Source: Opitutaceae bacterium (GTDB taxonomy: Bacteria > Verrucomicrobiota > Verrucomicrobiia > Opitutales > Opitutaceae). From it: 41,436 nt of DNA. The notes below the pieces were generated by a model, which saw only the letters and a list, made by a program, of their open reading frames with translations, did not search any database and was not told the origin of the DNA. Positions 25,092 to 33,461 of the stretch are shown one piece after another. Within the stretch, counting starts at the first letter, position 1; each line of letters starts with the position of its first letter. The stretch spans positions 1-41,436 of the forward strand of contig SXSC01000324.1 of assembly GCA_005792355.1 (NCBI GenBank). The letters run 5' to 3'. The translations under genes were made by a program, and so were the position numbers.

Positions 25092-28000
25092 GCATGCGCG
25101 TCCTCGACCTCATCGAGTCCACCGATCCCGCGACGCGCGACACCGCGATCGACCAATGGTGCGCGCACCGACCTCTGGCCGAGCTGCTCGCCACCTGCGA
25201 CACACTCGACACCTATCGGCGGAGCCAGACGAATCTCTACCAACGGGTCCGCGCGCTGTTTTTCCTCGCCGCCATCCACCGCTACCACGTGCCCACCCGG
25301 CCGGATCTGCCCCGCCTCGGGCGCGTGCCCTACGAGGGTTTCCGCCACCTGCTCGAGCGGCGTTTTGAAGAGGCGATTTCGATTTTCCAGCGCGCCCAGA
25401 CTGACCACGGCCCGAGCGAAACCCTCTCGAGCGCCCTCGCCGCCGCGTACCACGCGCTGGCCTTCCAAACTCTCGCCGATCAGGTGCGGCGCACCGTGCG
25501 CTCCACCCACGGCAACACCTGGATGTTCCGTCTCGGCCACCCCCAGGATCAACCCCTCCGCGTCCGCCGGGAACTCGTCAAACGCACCCGCGGTGAGCTT
25601 GTCGAACCCGCCCGCGGTGAGCTTGTCGAACCCGACGACCCGGGGACGTCCTATCCCTTGCTCCGCGAACGCACGCCCGTGCGCATGGATCTCACGCACT
25701 GCGGATGGAGCGACATTTTCTTCCTCGGGATGGATTTTCCCGAGGGCGCCCGCGTGCTCAACATCTCGATCGATCTCGGCGTCCATGGCCGCGACGCCGC
25801 CACCCGGCCGCCCGTCGAGGCGTTTTTCCGGGTGATCGACGAACCGGTCATTCGTCTCGCGAGTGTCGACCTCGAGGCCAGCGCGTGCCTGGCCACCCTC
25901 GACGACGTCTTTGATTTCGGCCGCGACTACCTCGGTCTGCTCAAGGCCGCCATCATCGCCGCCGGCCTGGTGCCACCCGGCATCGAACGCTCGGGCGCGA
26001 GCCTCGCGGACTTGCTCGCCGCCATCTTCGGGCCCGGTCGCGGGTTCGAACTCGTGAGCAGCGTCAACCGCATCCCCAAGGGCTCGCGACTCGCCGTCTC
26101 GACCAATCTCCTCGGCGCCTTGATCGGCGTCTGCATGCGCGCGACCGGCCAGATTGAATCGCTCACCGGCCCGATGGCGGAAACCGAGCGCCGGATCGTC
26201 GCCGCCCGCGCCATCCTCGGTGAATGGCTCGGCGGTTCCGGCGGCGGCTGGCAGGACTCCGGCGGCCTCTGGCCCGGCATCAAGCTCATCGAGGGCGCCA
26301 CCGCCCAGCCCGGCGATCCCGAGCACGGCGTCAGTCGTGGGCGCCTCCTGCCGCGGCACACGCTGCTCGGCCTCGATCGCATCTCCGCCGAAGCGCGGCG
26401 GAAATTGCAGGATTCACTCGTGCTCGTGCACGGCGGCATGGCGCAAAATGTCGGACCCATTCTCGAGATGGTCACCGAAAAATACCTCCTGCGCAACGAG
26501 CCCGAGTGGAGCGCGCGCCACCGCGCCATCGCCACGCTCGACGAGATCCTCGCGCTGCTGACCGCGGGCGACATCCGCGGGCTCGGCCGCGCGCTCACCG
26601 CGAATTTTTTCGGGCCGTTGCAGAGCATCATCCCGTGGGTGAGCAATCTCTACACGGAGGAACTGATCGCCCGCACCCGCGCCGCCTTCGGCGACGACTT
26701 TTGGGGCTTCTGGATGCTGGGCGGCATGGCGGGCGGCGGCATGGGTTTCATCTTCGCCCCCGCCCGGCGCGCCGAGGCCCAGACCCGCCTGCTCGAAATC
26801 ATGCTGGCCACCAAACGCGAGCTCGAGACCTCGCTCCCCTTCGCGATGGACCCGGTCGTGTACGATTTTTCCATCAACGAGCACGGCTCGGTCGCGGCGC
26901 TCCTCCACGGCGCCGAGGCGCTCCTCCCGGTCGCGTTCTACCAGCACGCCGTCCCCGGCTGGCTCCGCCGCGAGGCCCGCGACCTCACCCCGCGCGAGCG
27001 CGGCGATCTCCAGCAATTCACCCGCGCCGCCCGCACGCAGGCCGAGTTCACGCAGGCCCTCCCGACCTTGCTCGATCGCCTGCTGCCTTCCGGAGAAACG
27101 GCCGGCGGCGCGAGCCAGCGCCTCGATCAACTGCTCGCGAACCACGGCTTCGACCGCGCCCAGCACGAGCAGATCCGCACCGATTTGCGCGCCGGCCGTA
27201 TCGGCCTCGCGATGAACCGCCTGCCGCCGACCACGAAAATCGAGGACGTCGCGCCCGCCGATCTCTTCGCCGCCGACTCGGCCCCCGCCGAATTGCGACG
27301 CGCCGGCGAGGCCTCGCTCCGCCGGGGCGAGGTCGCCGTCGTCACCTATGCCGCCGGCGTGGGCAGCCGCTGGACCCAGGGCGCGGGCGTCGCCAAGGCG
27401 TTGCATCCCTTCGCCAAATTTGCCGGCCACCATCGCAGTTTCGCCGAGGTCCACCTCGCGAAATCGCGCCACACTGCGCAAGCATTCGGCTGCGAGGTGC
27501 CGCATATTTTCACGACCAGCCACCTTACGCACGCGCCCATCGAGCACCACTTGCGCGCCCGGGGCGCCGCGCTCGACCGCAGCGTGTTTCTTTCTCCTGG
27601 TCGTTCCATCGGGCTGCGGCTGGTGCCGACCGTGCGCGATCTGCAGTTCGCCTGGGAGGAAACGGCGCAGCAGAAACTGGATGAGCAGAAGGAAAAGATG
27701 CGCGAGAGCGTCCGTGCCGCCCTCACCAACTGGGCCCGCGGCGCCGGCGAGGGCAGCGACTACACCGACAATCTTCCCGGCCAGTGTCTGCACCCGGTCG
27801 GCCACTGGTTCGAAATTCCCAACCTGCTCAAGAACGGCACCCTCGCCCGCTTGCTCGCCGCCCGACCCCAGCTGCGCACGCTCCTCGTCCACAACATCGA
27901 CACGCTGGGCGCCACGCTCGATCCCGCGCTGCTCGGCTGGTTCCAGGCCTCCGGCGGCACGCTCGGCTGGGAGGTCATCCCGCGCCGCATCGACGACCAT

Positions 28001-28450
28001 GGCGGCGGTCTCGCCCGCGTCGACGGTCGCATCCGCCTGGTCGAGGGGCTGGCGCTGCCGCGCGAGGAGGACGAGTTCGCCCTCGCCTATTACAACACCA
28101 ACTCCTGCTGGGTGGACATCGACCGGCTCCTCGCGCTCTTCGGTCTCACCCGCGCCGCACTCGGTGACCCGCACCGCGCCGCCGCCGCCGTCCGCGCGCT
28201 GGCCGCGCGCGTGCCGACCTATATCACACTCAAGGAGGTCAAGAAGCGGTGGGGCCACGGCCAGGAGGACGTGTATCCGGTCGCCCAATTCGAAAAACTT
28301 TGGAGCGACATGACCGCGCTCGCCGAGTGTGGCAACGTGTTTGCCGCCGTGACCCGCGCCCGCGGCCAGCAACTCAAGGATCAAGCTCAGCTCGACGGCT
28401 GGGCCCGCGACGGCTCGGCGGGGCACATCGCCTCGCTCGGCGCGTGGTGA
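25088..28450 (+). CDS. fusion of fucokinase-like GHMP kinase domain and UDPGP-type uridylyltransferase domain
   Basis: A 1120-residue cytoplasmic protein. Residues 1-195 are helical with no assigned domain. A GHMP kinase domain follows (~196-570) that tracks L-fucokinase/FKGP proteins: RMDLTHCGWSD (199-209) for R-x-D-x-x-G-G-W-S-D, RIPKGSRLAVST (to 339) for the PKGSGLGTSS ATP loop, GGGWQDSGGLWPGIK around W388-D390, and GGMAGGGMGF (from 545) for the Gly-rich third motif. A UDPGP domain (~720-1110) has TYAAGVGSRW (754-762) and K770, then VPTYITLKEVKKRWGHGQEDVYPV. It could phosphorylate a sugar and activate it to a UDP-sugar. The ATP loop and third motif are degenerate, so kinase activity is doubtful. 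Start ATG overlaps the upstream stop; an in-frame extension back to 24512 is only the overlapping gene. In-frame repeats lie at residues ~161-183. Confidence 0.8.
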   Translation: MSMRVLDLIESTDPATRDTAIDQWCAHRPLAELLATCDTLDTYRRSQTNLYQRVRALFFLAAIHRYHVPTRPDLPRLGRVPYEGFRHLLERRFEEAISIFQRAQTDHGPSETLSSALAAAYHALAFQTLADQVRRTVRSTHGNTWMFRLGHPQDQPLRVRRELVKRTRGELVEPARGELVEPDDPGTSYPLLRERTPVRMDLTHCGWSDIFFLGMDFPEGARVLNISIDLGVHGRDAATRPPVEAFFRVIDEPVIRLASVDLEASACLATLDDVFDFGRDYLGLLKAAIIAAGLVPPGIERSGASLADLLAAIFGPGRGFELVSSVNRIPKGSRLAVSTNLLGALIGVCMRATGQIESLTGPMAETERRIVAARAILGEWLGGSGGGWQDSGGLWPGIKLIEGATAQPGDPEHGVSRGRLLPRHTLLGLDRISAEARRKLQDSLVLVHGGMAQNVGPILEMVTEKYLLRNEPEWSARHRAIATLDEILALLTAGDIRGLGRALTANFFGPLQSIIPWVSNLYTEELIARTRAAFGDDFWGFWMLGGMAGGGMGFIFAPARRAEAQTRLLEIMLATKRELETSLPFAMDPVVYDFSINEHGSVAALLHGAEALLPVAFYQHAVPGWLRREARDLTPRERGDLQQFTRAARTQAEFTQALPTLLDRLLPSGETAGGASQRLDQLLANHGFDRAQHEQIRTDLRAGRIGLAMNRLPPTTKIEDVAPADLFAADSAPAELRRAGEASLRRGEVAVVTYAAGVGSRWTQGAGVAKALHPFAKFAGHHRSFAEVHLAKSRHTAQAFGCEVPHIFTTSHLTHAPIEHHLRARGAALDRSVFLSPGRSIGLRLVPTVRDLQFAWEETAQQKLDEQKEKMRESVRAALTNWARGAGEGSDYTDNLPGQCLHPVGHWFEIPNLLKNGTLARLLAARPQLRTLLVHNIDTLGATLDPALLGWFQASGGTLGWEVIPRRIDDHGGGLARVDGRIRLVEGLALPREEDEFALAYYNTNSCWVDIDRLLALFGLTRAALGDPHRAAAAVRALAARVPTYITLKEVKKRWGHGQEDVYPVAQFEKLWSDMTALAECGNVFAAVTRARGQQLKDQAQLDGWARDGSAGHIASLGAW
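25588..25635. repeat. in-frame GGTGAGCTTGTCGAAC tandem repeat
   Basis: Two 24-bp units (25588-25611, 25612-25635) differing at one base, preceded by a degenerate third (25568-25587). They are read in frame as RGELVEPARGELVEP. Same family core as 17322-17388. Confidence 0.75.
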
Positions 28451-28507
28451 ATTTCTGCCAGAAACCTGTTGAGGTGCCCCGTCAGTTTCGCCTGAGTGTC
28501 CACAACG

Positions 28508-28723
28508 ATGCGCGCCCTCTTCGAGAACATCAGGTTGGATCGCTCCGCCGTAAGCAAGGCTCCCTTGGCACAGCAGGGGCACGACCAGGCGTATTGGCTG
28601 GCCAAGTCTCCCCGCAAACGGCTCGAGGCTTTGGAGCTAATGCGCCAGCTTAATTACGACTATGATCCCGATACCGCGCGACTTTCGCGACTTCATCGGC
28701 CGGTTAAACGAAAGGCGTGTTAG
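28508..28723 (+). CDS. small protein paired with a nucleotidyltransferase (toxin-antitoxin-like)
   Basis: A 71-residue protein (MRALFENIRLDRSAV at its start, KSPRKRLEALELMRQLNYDYDP toward the end). The RLEALE-RQLNY pattern recurs in small proteins encoded just upstream of stand-alone nucleotidyltransferase genes; their function is not established. Its last 62 bp overlap the start of the nucleotidyltransferase gene, so translation is linked. ATG 28508 was chosen; GTG 28496 is an alternative. It follows the fusion gene by 57 bp and might share its transcript. Confidence 0.6.
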   Translation: MRALFENIRLDRSAVSKAPLAQQGHDQAYWLAKSPRKRLEALELMRQLNYDYDPDTARLSRLHRPVKRKAC

Positions 28724-29120
28724 GTATCTCGTGGTGGGTGGTTATGCGGTCGCTTATCATGGCTACCCGCGCACAACCGCGGACATCGACATATTCATCG
28801 AATTGTCCCGTCGAAATGCCGTGGCGATGGTAGACGTGTTCTGCCGCTTCGGGTTCATTGATTCAGGCCTCAAGCCGGAGTTCTTCATGGACAAGGGCGA
28901 GGTCGTCCGGCTCGGCCGTGAGCCTTTGAAACTGGAGGTTTTCAACGATATTTCAGGTGTTACCTTTGCAGCGTGTTATCGTCGGCGAGTCCGCGCACGC
29001 ATCGAAGGCCTCCAGGTGAACTTCATCGACCTGCCCGACCTCTTGCGCAACAAGCGCGCCAGCGGTCGCGACAAGGACAAGCTCGACTTGAAGAATCTTC
29101 CGCGCCGCAAGCGCCACTGA
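28662..29120 (+). CDS. nucleotidyltransferase-fold protein (AbiEii/DUF6036-like)
   Basis: A 152-residue protein with the minimal nucleotidyltransferase motif GGYAVAYHGYPRTTADIDIFIE: the GG loop, R-x-T-x-D-x-D metal pair, then FCRFGFIDSGL. Such proteins are often the enzymatic half of toxin-antitoxin or abortive-infection modules that nucleotidylate tRNA or protein. The third catalytic acid would lie in LEVFNDISGV or the following VNFIDLPDLLRNKRASGRDKDKLDL, which is typical for the family. It overlaps the small upstream partner by 62 bp. ATG 28662. Confidence 0.8.
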   Translation: MIPIPRDFRDFIGRLNERRVRYLVVGGYAVAYHGYPRTTADIDIFIELSRRNAVAMVDVFCRFGFIDSGLKPEFFMDKGEVVRLGREPLKLEVFNDISGVTFAACYRRRVRARIEGLQVNFIDLPDLLRNKRASGRDKDKLDLKNLPRRKRH

Positions 29121-29225
29121 GCGTTCGCAGCCCAACAGGTGGGCGCGCGACAACGCCGCCATCGCAGATTGACGGGCGATGGGCCTGGTCAGGCGGGTGG
29201 GTGGGCAGGCCCGCGTTTCGCCGCC

Positions 29226-29342
29226 TCAGCGTTTCTCCACCGGACCCCAATATTTGTCCAGCCAGCCGAGGATTTTCTCGGAGCTTTGCTCCCTCGGTAC
29301 ATTAGGTCCCGAGTCATAAAGCACATGGCGTTTTTGTTCCGG
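29226..29342 (-). pseudogene. C-terminal remnant of an alpha/beta-hydrolase-type protein
   Basis: The minus-strand frame ending at TGA (29228-29226) reads PEQKRHVLYDSGPNVPREQ, then KILGWLDKYWGPVEKR. This matches the C-terminal pattern of prolyl-oligopeptidase-like hydrolases, some fused to protein kinases (KRHVxYDSGHxxPR, WLDKYLGPV). No upstream continuation exists, so it is a stranded gene end. No gene is seen in 29121-29225. Confidence 0.5.
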
Positions 29343-29437
29343 CGGCCTTCGCGGCCGGACCGAGTGAGATACTGGTGCAGCCTTGGCCAAGAAGTGCGCA
29401 GTGTTTTCGCCACCCAGCATGTTACCCTGCCTCGTCC

Positions 29438-29620
29438 GGCCGCCTCGACCACATTCCCTGCCATGAATCCTTCCCCGTCTCCACGGTCCTGGCACGCCTC
29501 CGGCGCGGTGGCTTCACGAGCGGCCCGCTGATCGTCGAGTGTCTCGCGCCCGGCGATCTCGCCCACACCAATGCCGAAGCCCGGCGTGCGCGAAGCTTCC
29601 TCGAGGAGCTCACGCGGTGA
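29438..29620 (+). pseudogene. C-terminal remnant of a sugar isomerase/epimerase-type TIM barrel
   Basis: The frame ending at TGA (29618-29620) reads GRLDHIPCHESFPVSTVLA, then GPLIVECLAPGDLAHTNAEA and RSFLEEL. This is the C-terminal pattern of xylose-isomerase-like TIM-barrel proteins (DHIPxGEG, GPLxVE). The front of the gene is missing. It points away from the hydrolase remnant, with about 95 bp between them. The stretch to 29834 shows no other gene. Confidence 0.5.
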
Positions 29621-29834
29621 ATCGCCTGCTTTGCCGTGCGGTCCCGGAACGCAGCCAAAGGAATCCTGCTCGACTCAAAGATTCTCCGACCGTTCACCGC
29701 GGCGAGAACGCGTCCGGCTTATCACCTCGATTAGCCCGCCGGATAACGTGCTCCGATTTGTCGCTCCGCCGCATCGCCTGAGGAGATTTCCACGTCAGCA
29801 CCTTTTAACCGCAGTTAACCAGAAAGGCCTCCCC

Positions 29835-30284
29835 ATGAAAACGACTTGGACCGTGCTGGCTTCAGCGTTGTCGGTCTTGCTCGCCGGCTGCGTCTCCTCC
29901 GCGACCAAAATCGCCCGCGTGCAAGACGGCATGACCCGGGAACAGGTGCTCGCGCTGCTCGGCAAACCCGATGGCACGCGCACCCGCGGCAACTTGGAAT
30001 ACCTGACCTATTACCTCACGGCGGATGCCACGGTCGGCGAAGAGGCCTACATGGTGCGGCTGGTCGACCGTCAGGTGGACACGGTGGGCCGCTTCGTCCA
30101 ACTGGCCGACCTCGAAGCGGTCGGCCATGGGTCGCCCAAAGCCGGCATGGGCGCGATTCTCACCGCCCAAGCGCTGCCCGACGTGGCAACGCAACTCCGG
30201 CAACTTGCCGCCCTGAAGGATCGGGGCGAACTTTCCGAGACCGAATTTCTCAAGGCCCGGGAAGAACTCCTCGCGGGCAAATAG
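29835..30284 (+). CDS. small lipoprotein with SmpA/BamE-like and SHOCT domains
   Basis: A 149-residue lipoprotein: signal peptide with lipobox LLAGC (Cys at ~19), then a SmpA/OmlA-like region (TKIARVQDGMTREQVLALLGKPDGTRTRGNLEY split across ~24-56) with the typical MTREQVLALLGKP motif. The C-terminal ~30 residues (QLRQLAALKDRGELSETEFLK, then AREELLAGK) form a SHOCT motif. It probably sits in the outer membrane or periplasm; a role in envelope assembly is inferred from BamE only. AGAAAGG lies 7 bases before ATG 29835, a good ribosome-binding site. It stands alone. Confidence 0.82.
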   Translation: MKTTWTVLASALSVLLAGCVSSATKIARVQDGMTREQVLALLGKPDGTRTRGNLEYLTYYLTADATVGEEAYMVRLVDRQVDTVGRFVQLADLEAVGHGSPKAGMGAILTAQALPDVATQLRQLAALKDRGELSETEFLKAREELLAGK

Positions 30285-30352
30285 CGAACCGGACCCGCCA
30301 GCCGGGCTGACCTGACTTCCGCATCTCCCCCGGGAAATGCGTCGAAATCGGT

Positions 30353-30373
30353 TTGTCATCCATTAGATGACAA
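30353..30373. repeat. second copy of the TTGTCATC palindrome
   Basis: Stem TTGTCATC / GATGACAA, loop CATTA; inverted relative to the copy inside the TatD-family gene. The shared core is 22 bp without mismatch on the complementary strand. Confidence 0.75.
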
Positions 30374-30571
30374 GAACGGTGACAATTCACCGGAGTTGGC
30401 GGGGGCTTCCCGCATGCTGCAGCGACCCGCCGGGCCTTTTGCGCACTGATCCGTGTCCATGCAGTCGAGGTGCGTTTTACCTCTGAAACCGAAATCGCTG
30501 AAAGGTGGAATGTTCCTCCGACGCGCAAGCTCGATGTCCCAGTCGGGTTTTCGACCGCGCGCTCTCAGATC

Positions 30572-30599
30572 AGCCCGTTGGGGACAACGGGCTCCACTT
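30572..30599. repeat. AGCCCG hairpin repeat, copy 3
   Basis: AGCCCGTTG / CAACGGGCT around GGGA, followed by CCACTT; sister of 21205-21232. Confidence 0.7.
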
Positions 30600-30660
30600 C
30601 GACTCTCAAGAAACCGCCACTGCTTCGGAAGTAGCTGCGCGCCGGCTGGTCGGTCTCCGA

Positions 30661-30822
30661 AAAATTTTCCTACCAACAAAATTTTCCTACCTAACGTTCC
30701 TGGACTTGGGGCCGACGTCTTCCCCACTTTCGATCACTTCCGCCGGTTGGAGCCAGCCGCTTTTCCCGAACAAAAAAACCGGCGGATTGAAGGTAGGAAA
30801 ATTTTGTTGGTAGGAAAATTTT
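30661..30822. repeat. 32-bp perfect inverted repeat with internal direct repeats
   Basis: Arms 30661-30692 and 30791-30822 are exact complements. Each arm consists of GGTAGGAAAATTTT twice, separated by GTT. The 98-bp centre has no convincing gene. The layout looks like a tiny non-autonomous element or a long cruciform. Confidence 0.75.
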
Positions 30823-30973
30823 CCAAGCCGTAGAAACCGGAGGCTTGCCTCGCGGCGGAATCACCGCGGCACCGTCGCGCACTCCCGGCTCGTGGCTTCC
30901 CAGTTTCTTCCTGTCGGGGCCAAAACTTGTTTTGGGGTGAGGGCTCCTCGGAAACAGCGTCCGTGGACCATTT

Positions 30974-31044
30974 GTAGGAGCGGCTCTATGCCGCGAACAA
31001 AAGTCAGTCCGAACGAAGGATCGCGGGATAAACCCGCTCCCACA
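30974..31044. repeat. double REP-like palindrome, copy 2
   Basis: GTAGGAGCGGC with hairpin GCGGCTCTATGCCGC, then GCGGGATAAACCCGC and CTCCCACA. It is the inverted counterpart of 7208-7267. Confidence 0.7.
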
Positions 31045-31305
31045 GTCTGTTTCTTCCCGTCACGGGCAAAAGTCGCGTTTGCAGTTGGGGCTGAATGGTT
31101 ACGACTGGCGAGCAGTCGGTCGCGACCAGGCCACACTCGTCCTGAAGAATCTGTCGTGCCGCAAGCTTGCCACGAACCGCACGTCGGCGTGATAAGAGCC
31201 CATGCGCACCACCACCCCTCCTTCCCGTCGCTCCTCGCGCGCTCTCGCCCGGGTTTTCCGCCGGTGGCGGACCCCCCTCTGAGGTTCCTGCGGAGCAAAA
31301 AACCC

Positions 31306-32103
31306 ATGCGCTTCAGCATTCTCGGCAGCGGCAGCTCGGGCAACGCGGCGTTGCTCGTCACCGAGAACGCCCGCGTGCTGGTCGATGCCGGATTCTCCGC
31401 CCGCAAGCTCGGCCAGCTCCTCGCCGCCGCCGGCGAATCCCTCGAGCGCGTCGACGCCATTTTCCTCACCCACGAACACGGCGACCACGCCGCCGGCCTG
31501 GAGGGACTGAAGAAATTTCCCCACATCCGCGTCTTCGCGAACGAACCGACGCGGCGCGCCGTGCAGGGCGGACTCGGCCACCGGCCCGACTGGCAGGTTT
31601 TCCAGACGGGGGCGCGTTTCGTTTTTCGTGATCTGCAGGTGGAAAGTTTTGCCGTCCCGCACGACGCCCAGGAACCGGTCGGCTTTCGCTTCACCCACGG
31701 CCACGACGGCGATCTGCTGGCCCCCCGGCGCTCGCTTGCCTGGTTGACCGACCTCGGGCACGCCCCGCAGAATATCCGCGAATGCATCCGCGAGTGCGAC
31801 GTCGTCGTCGTCGAATCGAACCACTGCTCCGAGTTGCTCAAGGCCGACACCAAGCGCCCATGGTCGCTGAAGCAACGCATCGCCGGCCGGCACGGGCACC
31901 TCTCCAACGAGGCCGCGCGTGAACTCCTCGCGACCGTGGCCAGCCCGCGCTGGCGCCACATCTACCTCACGCACCTCTCCCGCGACTGCAACACCCGCGC
32001 CGCCGTCGAACTCGCCCTGGCGGAACTGCGACTCGCGTTGAGCGCGTGCGAGTTCTCCGTTGTCGCACCCGGCGAAAGCACGCCGTGGTACGACTTGGCG
32101 TAG
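31306..32103 (+). CDS. YycJ/WalJ-type metallo-beta-lactamase-fold hydrolase
   Basis: A 265-residue metallo-hydrolase. It opens with MRFSILGSGSSGNAALL, typical of the YycJ (WalJ) branch, and has the metal motif HEHGDH at 56-61. Further ligands are H and D in AVPHDAQEPVG and LTDLGHA, and H in YLTHLSRDCN. YycJ-like enzymes are 5'-3' exonucleases linked to DNA repair or cell-wall stress signalling in Firmicutes; the role here is inferred. ATG 31306 was selected because the fold begins there. It is convergent with the GlpT-like transporter, 20 bp away. Confidence 0.9.
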   Translation: MRFSILGSGSSGNAALLVTENARVLVDAGFSARKLGQLLAAAGESLERVDAIFLTHEHGDHAAGLEGLKKFPHIRVFANEPTRRAVQGGLGHRPDWQVFQTGARFVFRDLQVESFAVPHDAQEPVGFRFTHGHDGDLLAPRRSLAWLTDLGHAPQNIRECIRECDVVVVESNHCSELLKADTKRPWSLKQRIAGRHGHLSNEAARELLATVASPRWRHIYLTHLSRDCNTRAAVELALAELRLALSACEFSVVAPGESTPWYDLA

Positions 32104-32123
32104 CGTCCGCGCGCCGCAACAAA

Positions 32124-33461
32124 CTACTGCTTAAGGCTCGTGTGATGCGAGATGCTGTACATCAGCAGCGCCCCGACGATCGCAAACGGGATCATGTAAT
32201 AGAAAAAATACGTGTAGCCCGTCTTGTCCAGCACCCGGCCCAGCACCTGGATCGCGACGCCGGCCCCGACATATTGAAACGAGTTGATGCAGCCCGAGGC
32301 AAACGCCGCCATCTTCCGCCCGCCAATGTCCATCGCCGCCGCCGGCCCGAGCAACGAGTGGGTGGAGTTCACCGTAAAGGAGATCGCCACGAACGCCACG
32401 GCGATGGCCAGCGGAGACCGCATCTGCGCCGCAACCAGTATCACGACCAGTTCGATCACGTAAATGCCCATCGCCACCGGCGCCCGGCGGCCGGCGAAAA
32501 AACGATCCGACACGATGCCGGAAATGAGGGACCCCGCCGACGCCACAAACGGGATGAGAAACGCCACCCACTGAAAAGTCGCCGACTTCATGTCGAGGTG
32601 ATGCACCTCCTGCAGGTAGCGCGGAAACCACTGGTCCACTGTCTGCCGCACCGCACCCGTGCAGGAATACGCCGCGGCGATAATCCACACGAACTTGTTC
32701 GTGACGATCCGCTTGAACACGGTCGCCATGTCGCCGTGCACGTCGATCTCGTCGTGATCCGCCTCGCCTTTGTAGATCCCGTGGAAGCCCGCCTCCTCCG
32801 GCGTGTCCTTCACGAAGACCGCCAGCAGGATCGCCGCGATCGCCGCGATCGCCGCGGGGGTCCAGAACAACCACCGCCAGTGCTGCGGCGGCACCTGCAA
32901 CATCCCGAGAAAAAAGAAACCCGCCAGCAGCGAGGGCGCCAGCCAGTTGTTGGCCAGCCGGCCCAGGTTGATCATGAACCCAAAAATGCCCGCAAAGGTG
33001 CCGCGCTCATTCTGACTGAACCAGGACGCGTTGATCTTGATGAAGCCCGGCGCCCCGAACGACTGCATGTAGCCGTCGATCCCGCGCAGCAGAATAAAAA
33101 GCCACAGCAGGCCCCAAAACGAGGCCGCGCCAAACGCCAGATTCATCAGCACGGTGCCCGCCGCGCCGATCAGCATCGCCTTCTTGCCGCCGAGCTTGTC
33201 CGTCAGGAGCCCGTTCACCACCTGCCCGATCGCGTAGGCATAGAGCTGCGTCGAGATGATGTCGCTCATGTCCGACTTCGAATACCCGAACTCGTCCGCG
33301 ATCGACTTGTTCGCGAGCGGCAGGTTGTAGCGGCACATATAGAAGCTCGTGTAGAGCAGACCCACCACGCCCCAGTTGAGGCCGCGACGTTGCCGGTAGC
33401 CCGGTGGAAGTTTGGGCCGGGCATTCAAACCGTCCGACCCACCCGGGGAAGAAGAACTCAT
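32124..33461 (-). CDS. MFS transporter, GlpT/UhpT (organophosphate:phosphate antiporter) family
   Basis: A 445-residue 12-helix major facilitator. The signature YTSFYMCRYNLPLANKS just before the first loop, the LTDKLGGKKAM inter-helix motif and WFPRYLQEVH are characteristic of GlpT/UhpT/UhpC. These carriers exchange glycerol-3-phosphate or hexose phosphates for phosphate, and UhpC is a sensor. The phosphate-binding Arg in CRYN is kept, so transport is likely. ATG 33461 (MSSSSPGGSDG) precedes a hydrophilic lead; the longer frame to 33548 lacks character. Divergent from pyk, so the sugar-phosphate link to glycolysis is suggestive. Confidence 0.9.
   Translation of the reverse strand: MSSSSPGGSDGLNARPKLPPGYRQRRGLNWGVVGLLYTSFYMCRYNLPLANKSIADEFGYSKSDMSDIISTQLYAYAIGQVVNGLLTDKLGGKKAMLIGAAGTVLMNLAFGAASFWGLLWLFILLRGIDGYMQSFGAPGFIKINASWFSQNERGTFAGIFGFMINLGRLANNWLAPSLLAGFFFLGMLQVPPQHWRWLFWTPAAIAAIAAILLAVFVKDTPEEAGFHGIYKGEADHDEIDVHGDMATVFKRIVTNKFVWIIAAAYSCTGAVRQTVDQWFPRYLQEVHHLDMKSATFQWVAFLIPFVASAGSLISGIVSDRFFAGRRAPVAMGIYVIELVVILVAAQMRSPLAIAVAFVAISFTVNSTHSLLGPAAAMDIGGRKMAAFASGCINSFQYVGAGVAIQVLGRVLDKTGYTYFFYYMIPFAIVGALLMYSISHHTSLKQ

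Larger units (their letters stand above)
30285..31305. other. 1-kb gene-free tract with several repeat families
   Basis: No frame here shows family resemblance or consistent codon bias. It contains the TatD-type palindrome (30353), an AGCCCG hairpin (30572), a perfect 32-bp inverted pair (30661-30822) and a double REP (30974). This concentration suggests an old insertion sink. Confidence 0.6.

Noticed and set aside
26414..28582. 722-codon minus-strand frame under the fusion gene
   Set aside because: Gly/Glu/Arg-rich antisense shadow with no motif.
28662..29120. Classification as a GrpB or kanamycin nucleotidyltransferase
   Set aside because: Length and the R-x-T-x-D-x-D spacing fit the AbiEii/DUF6036-like group better.
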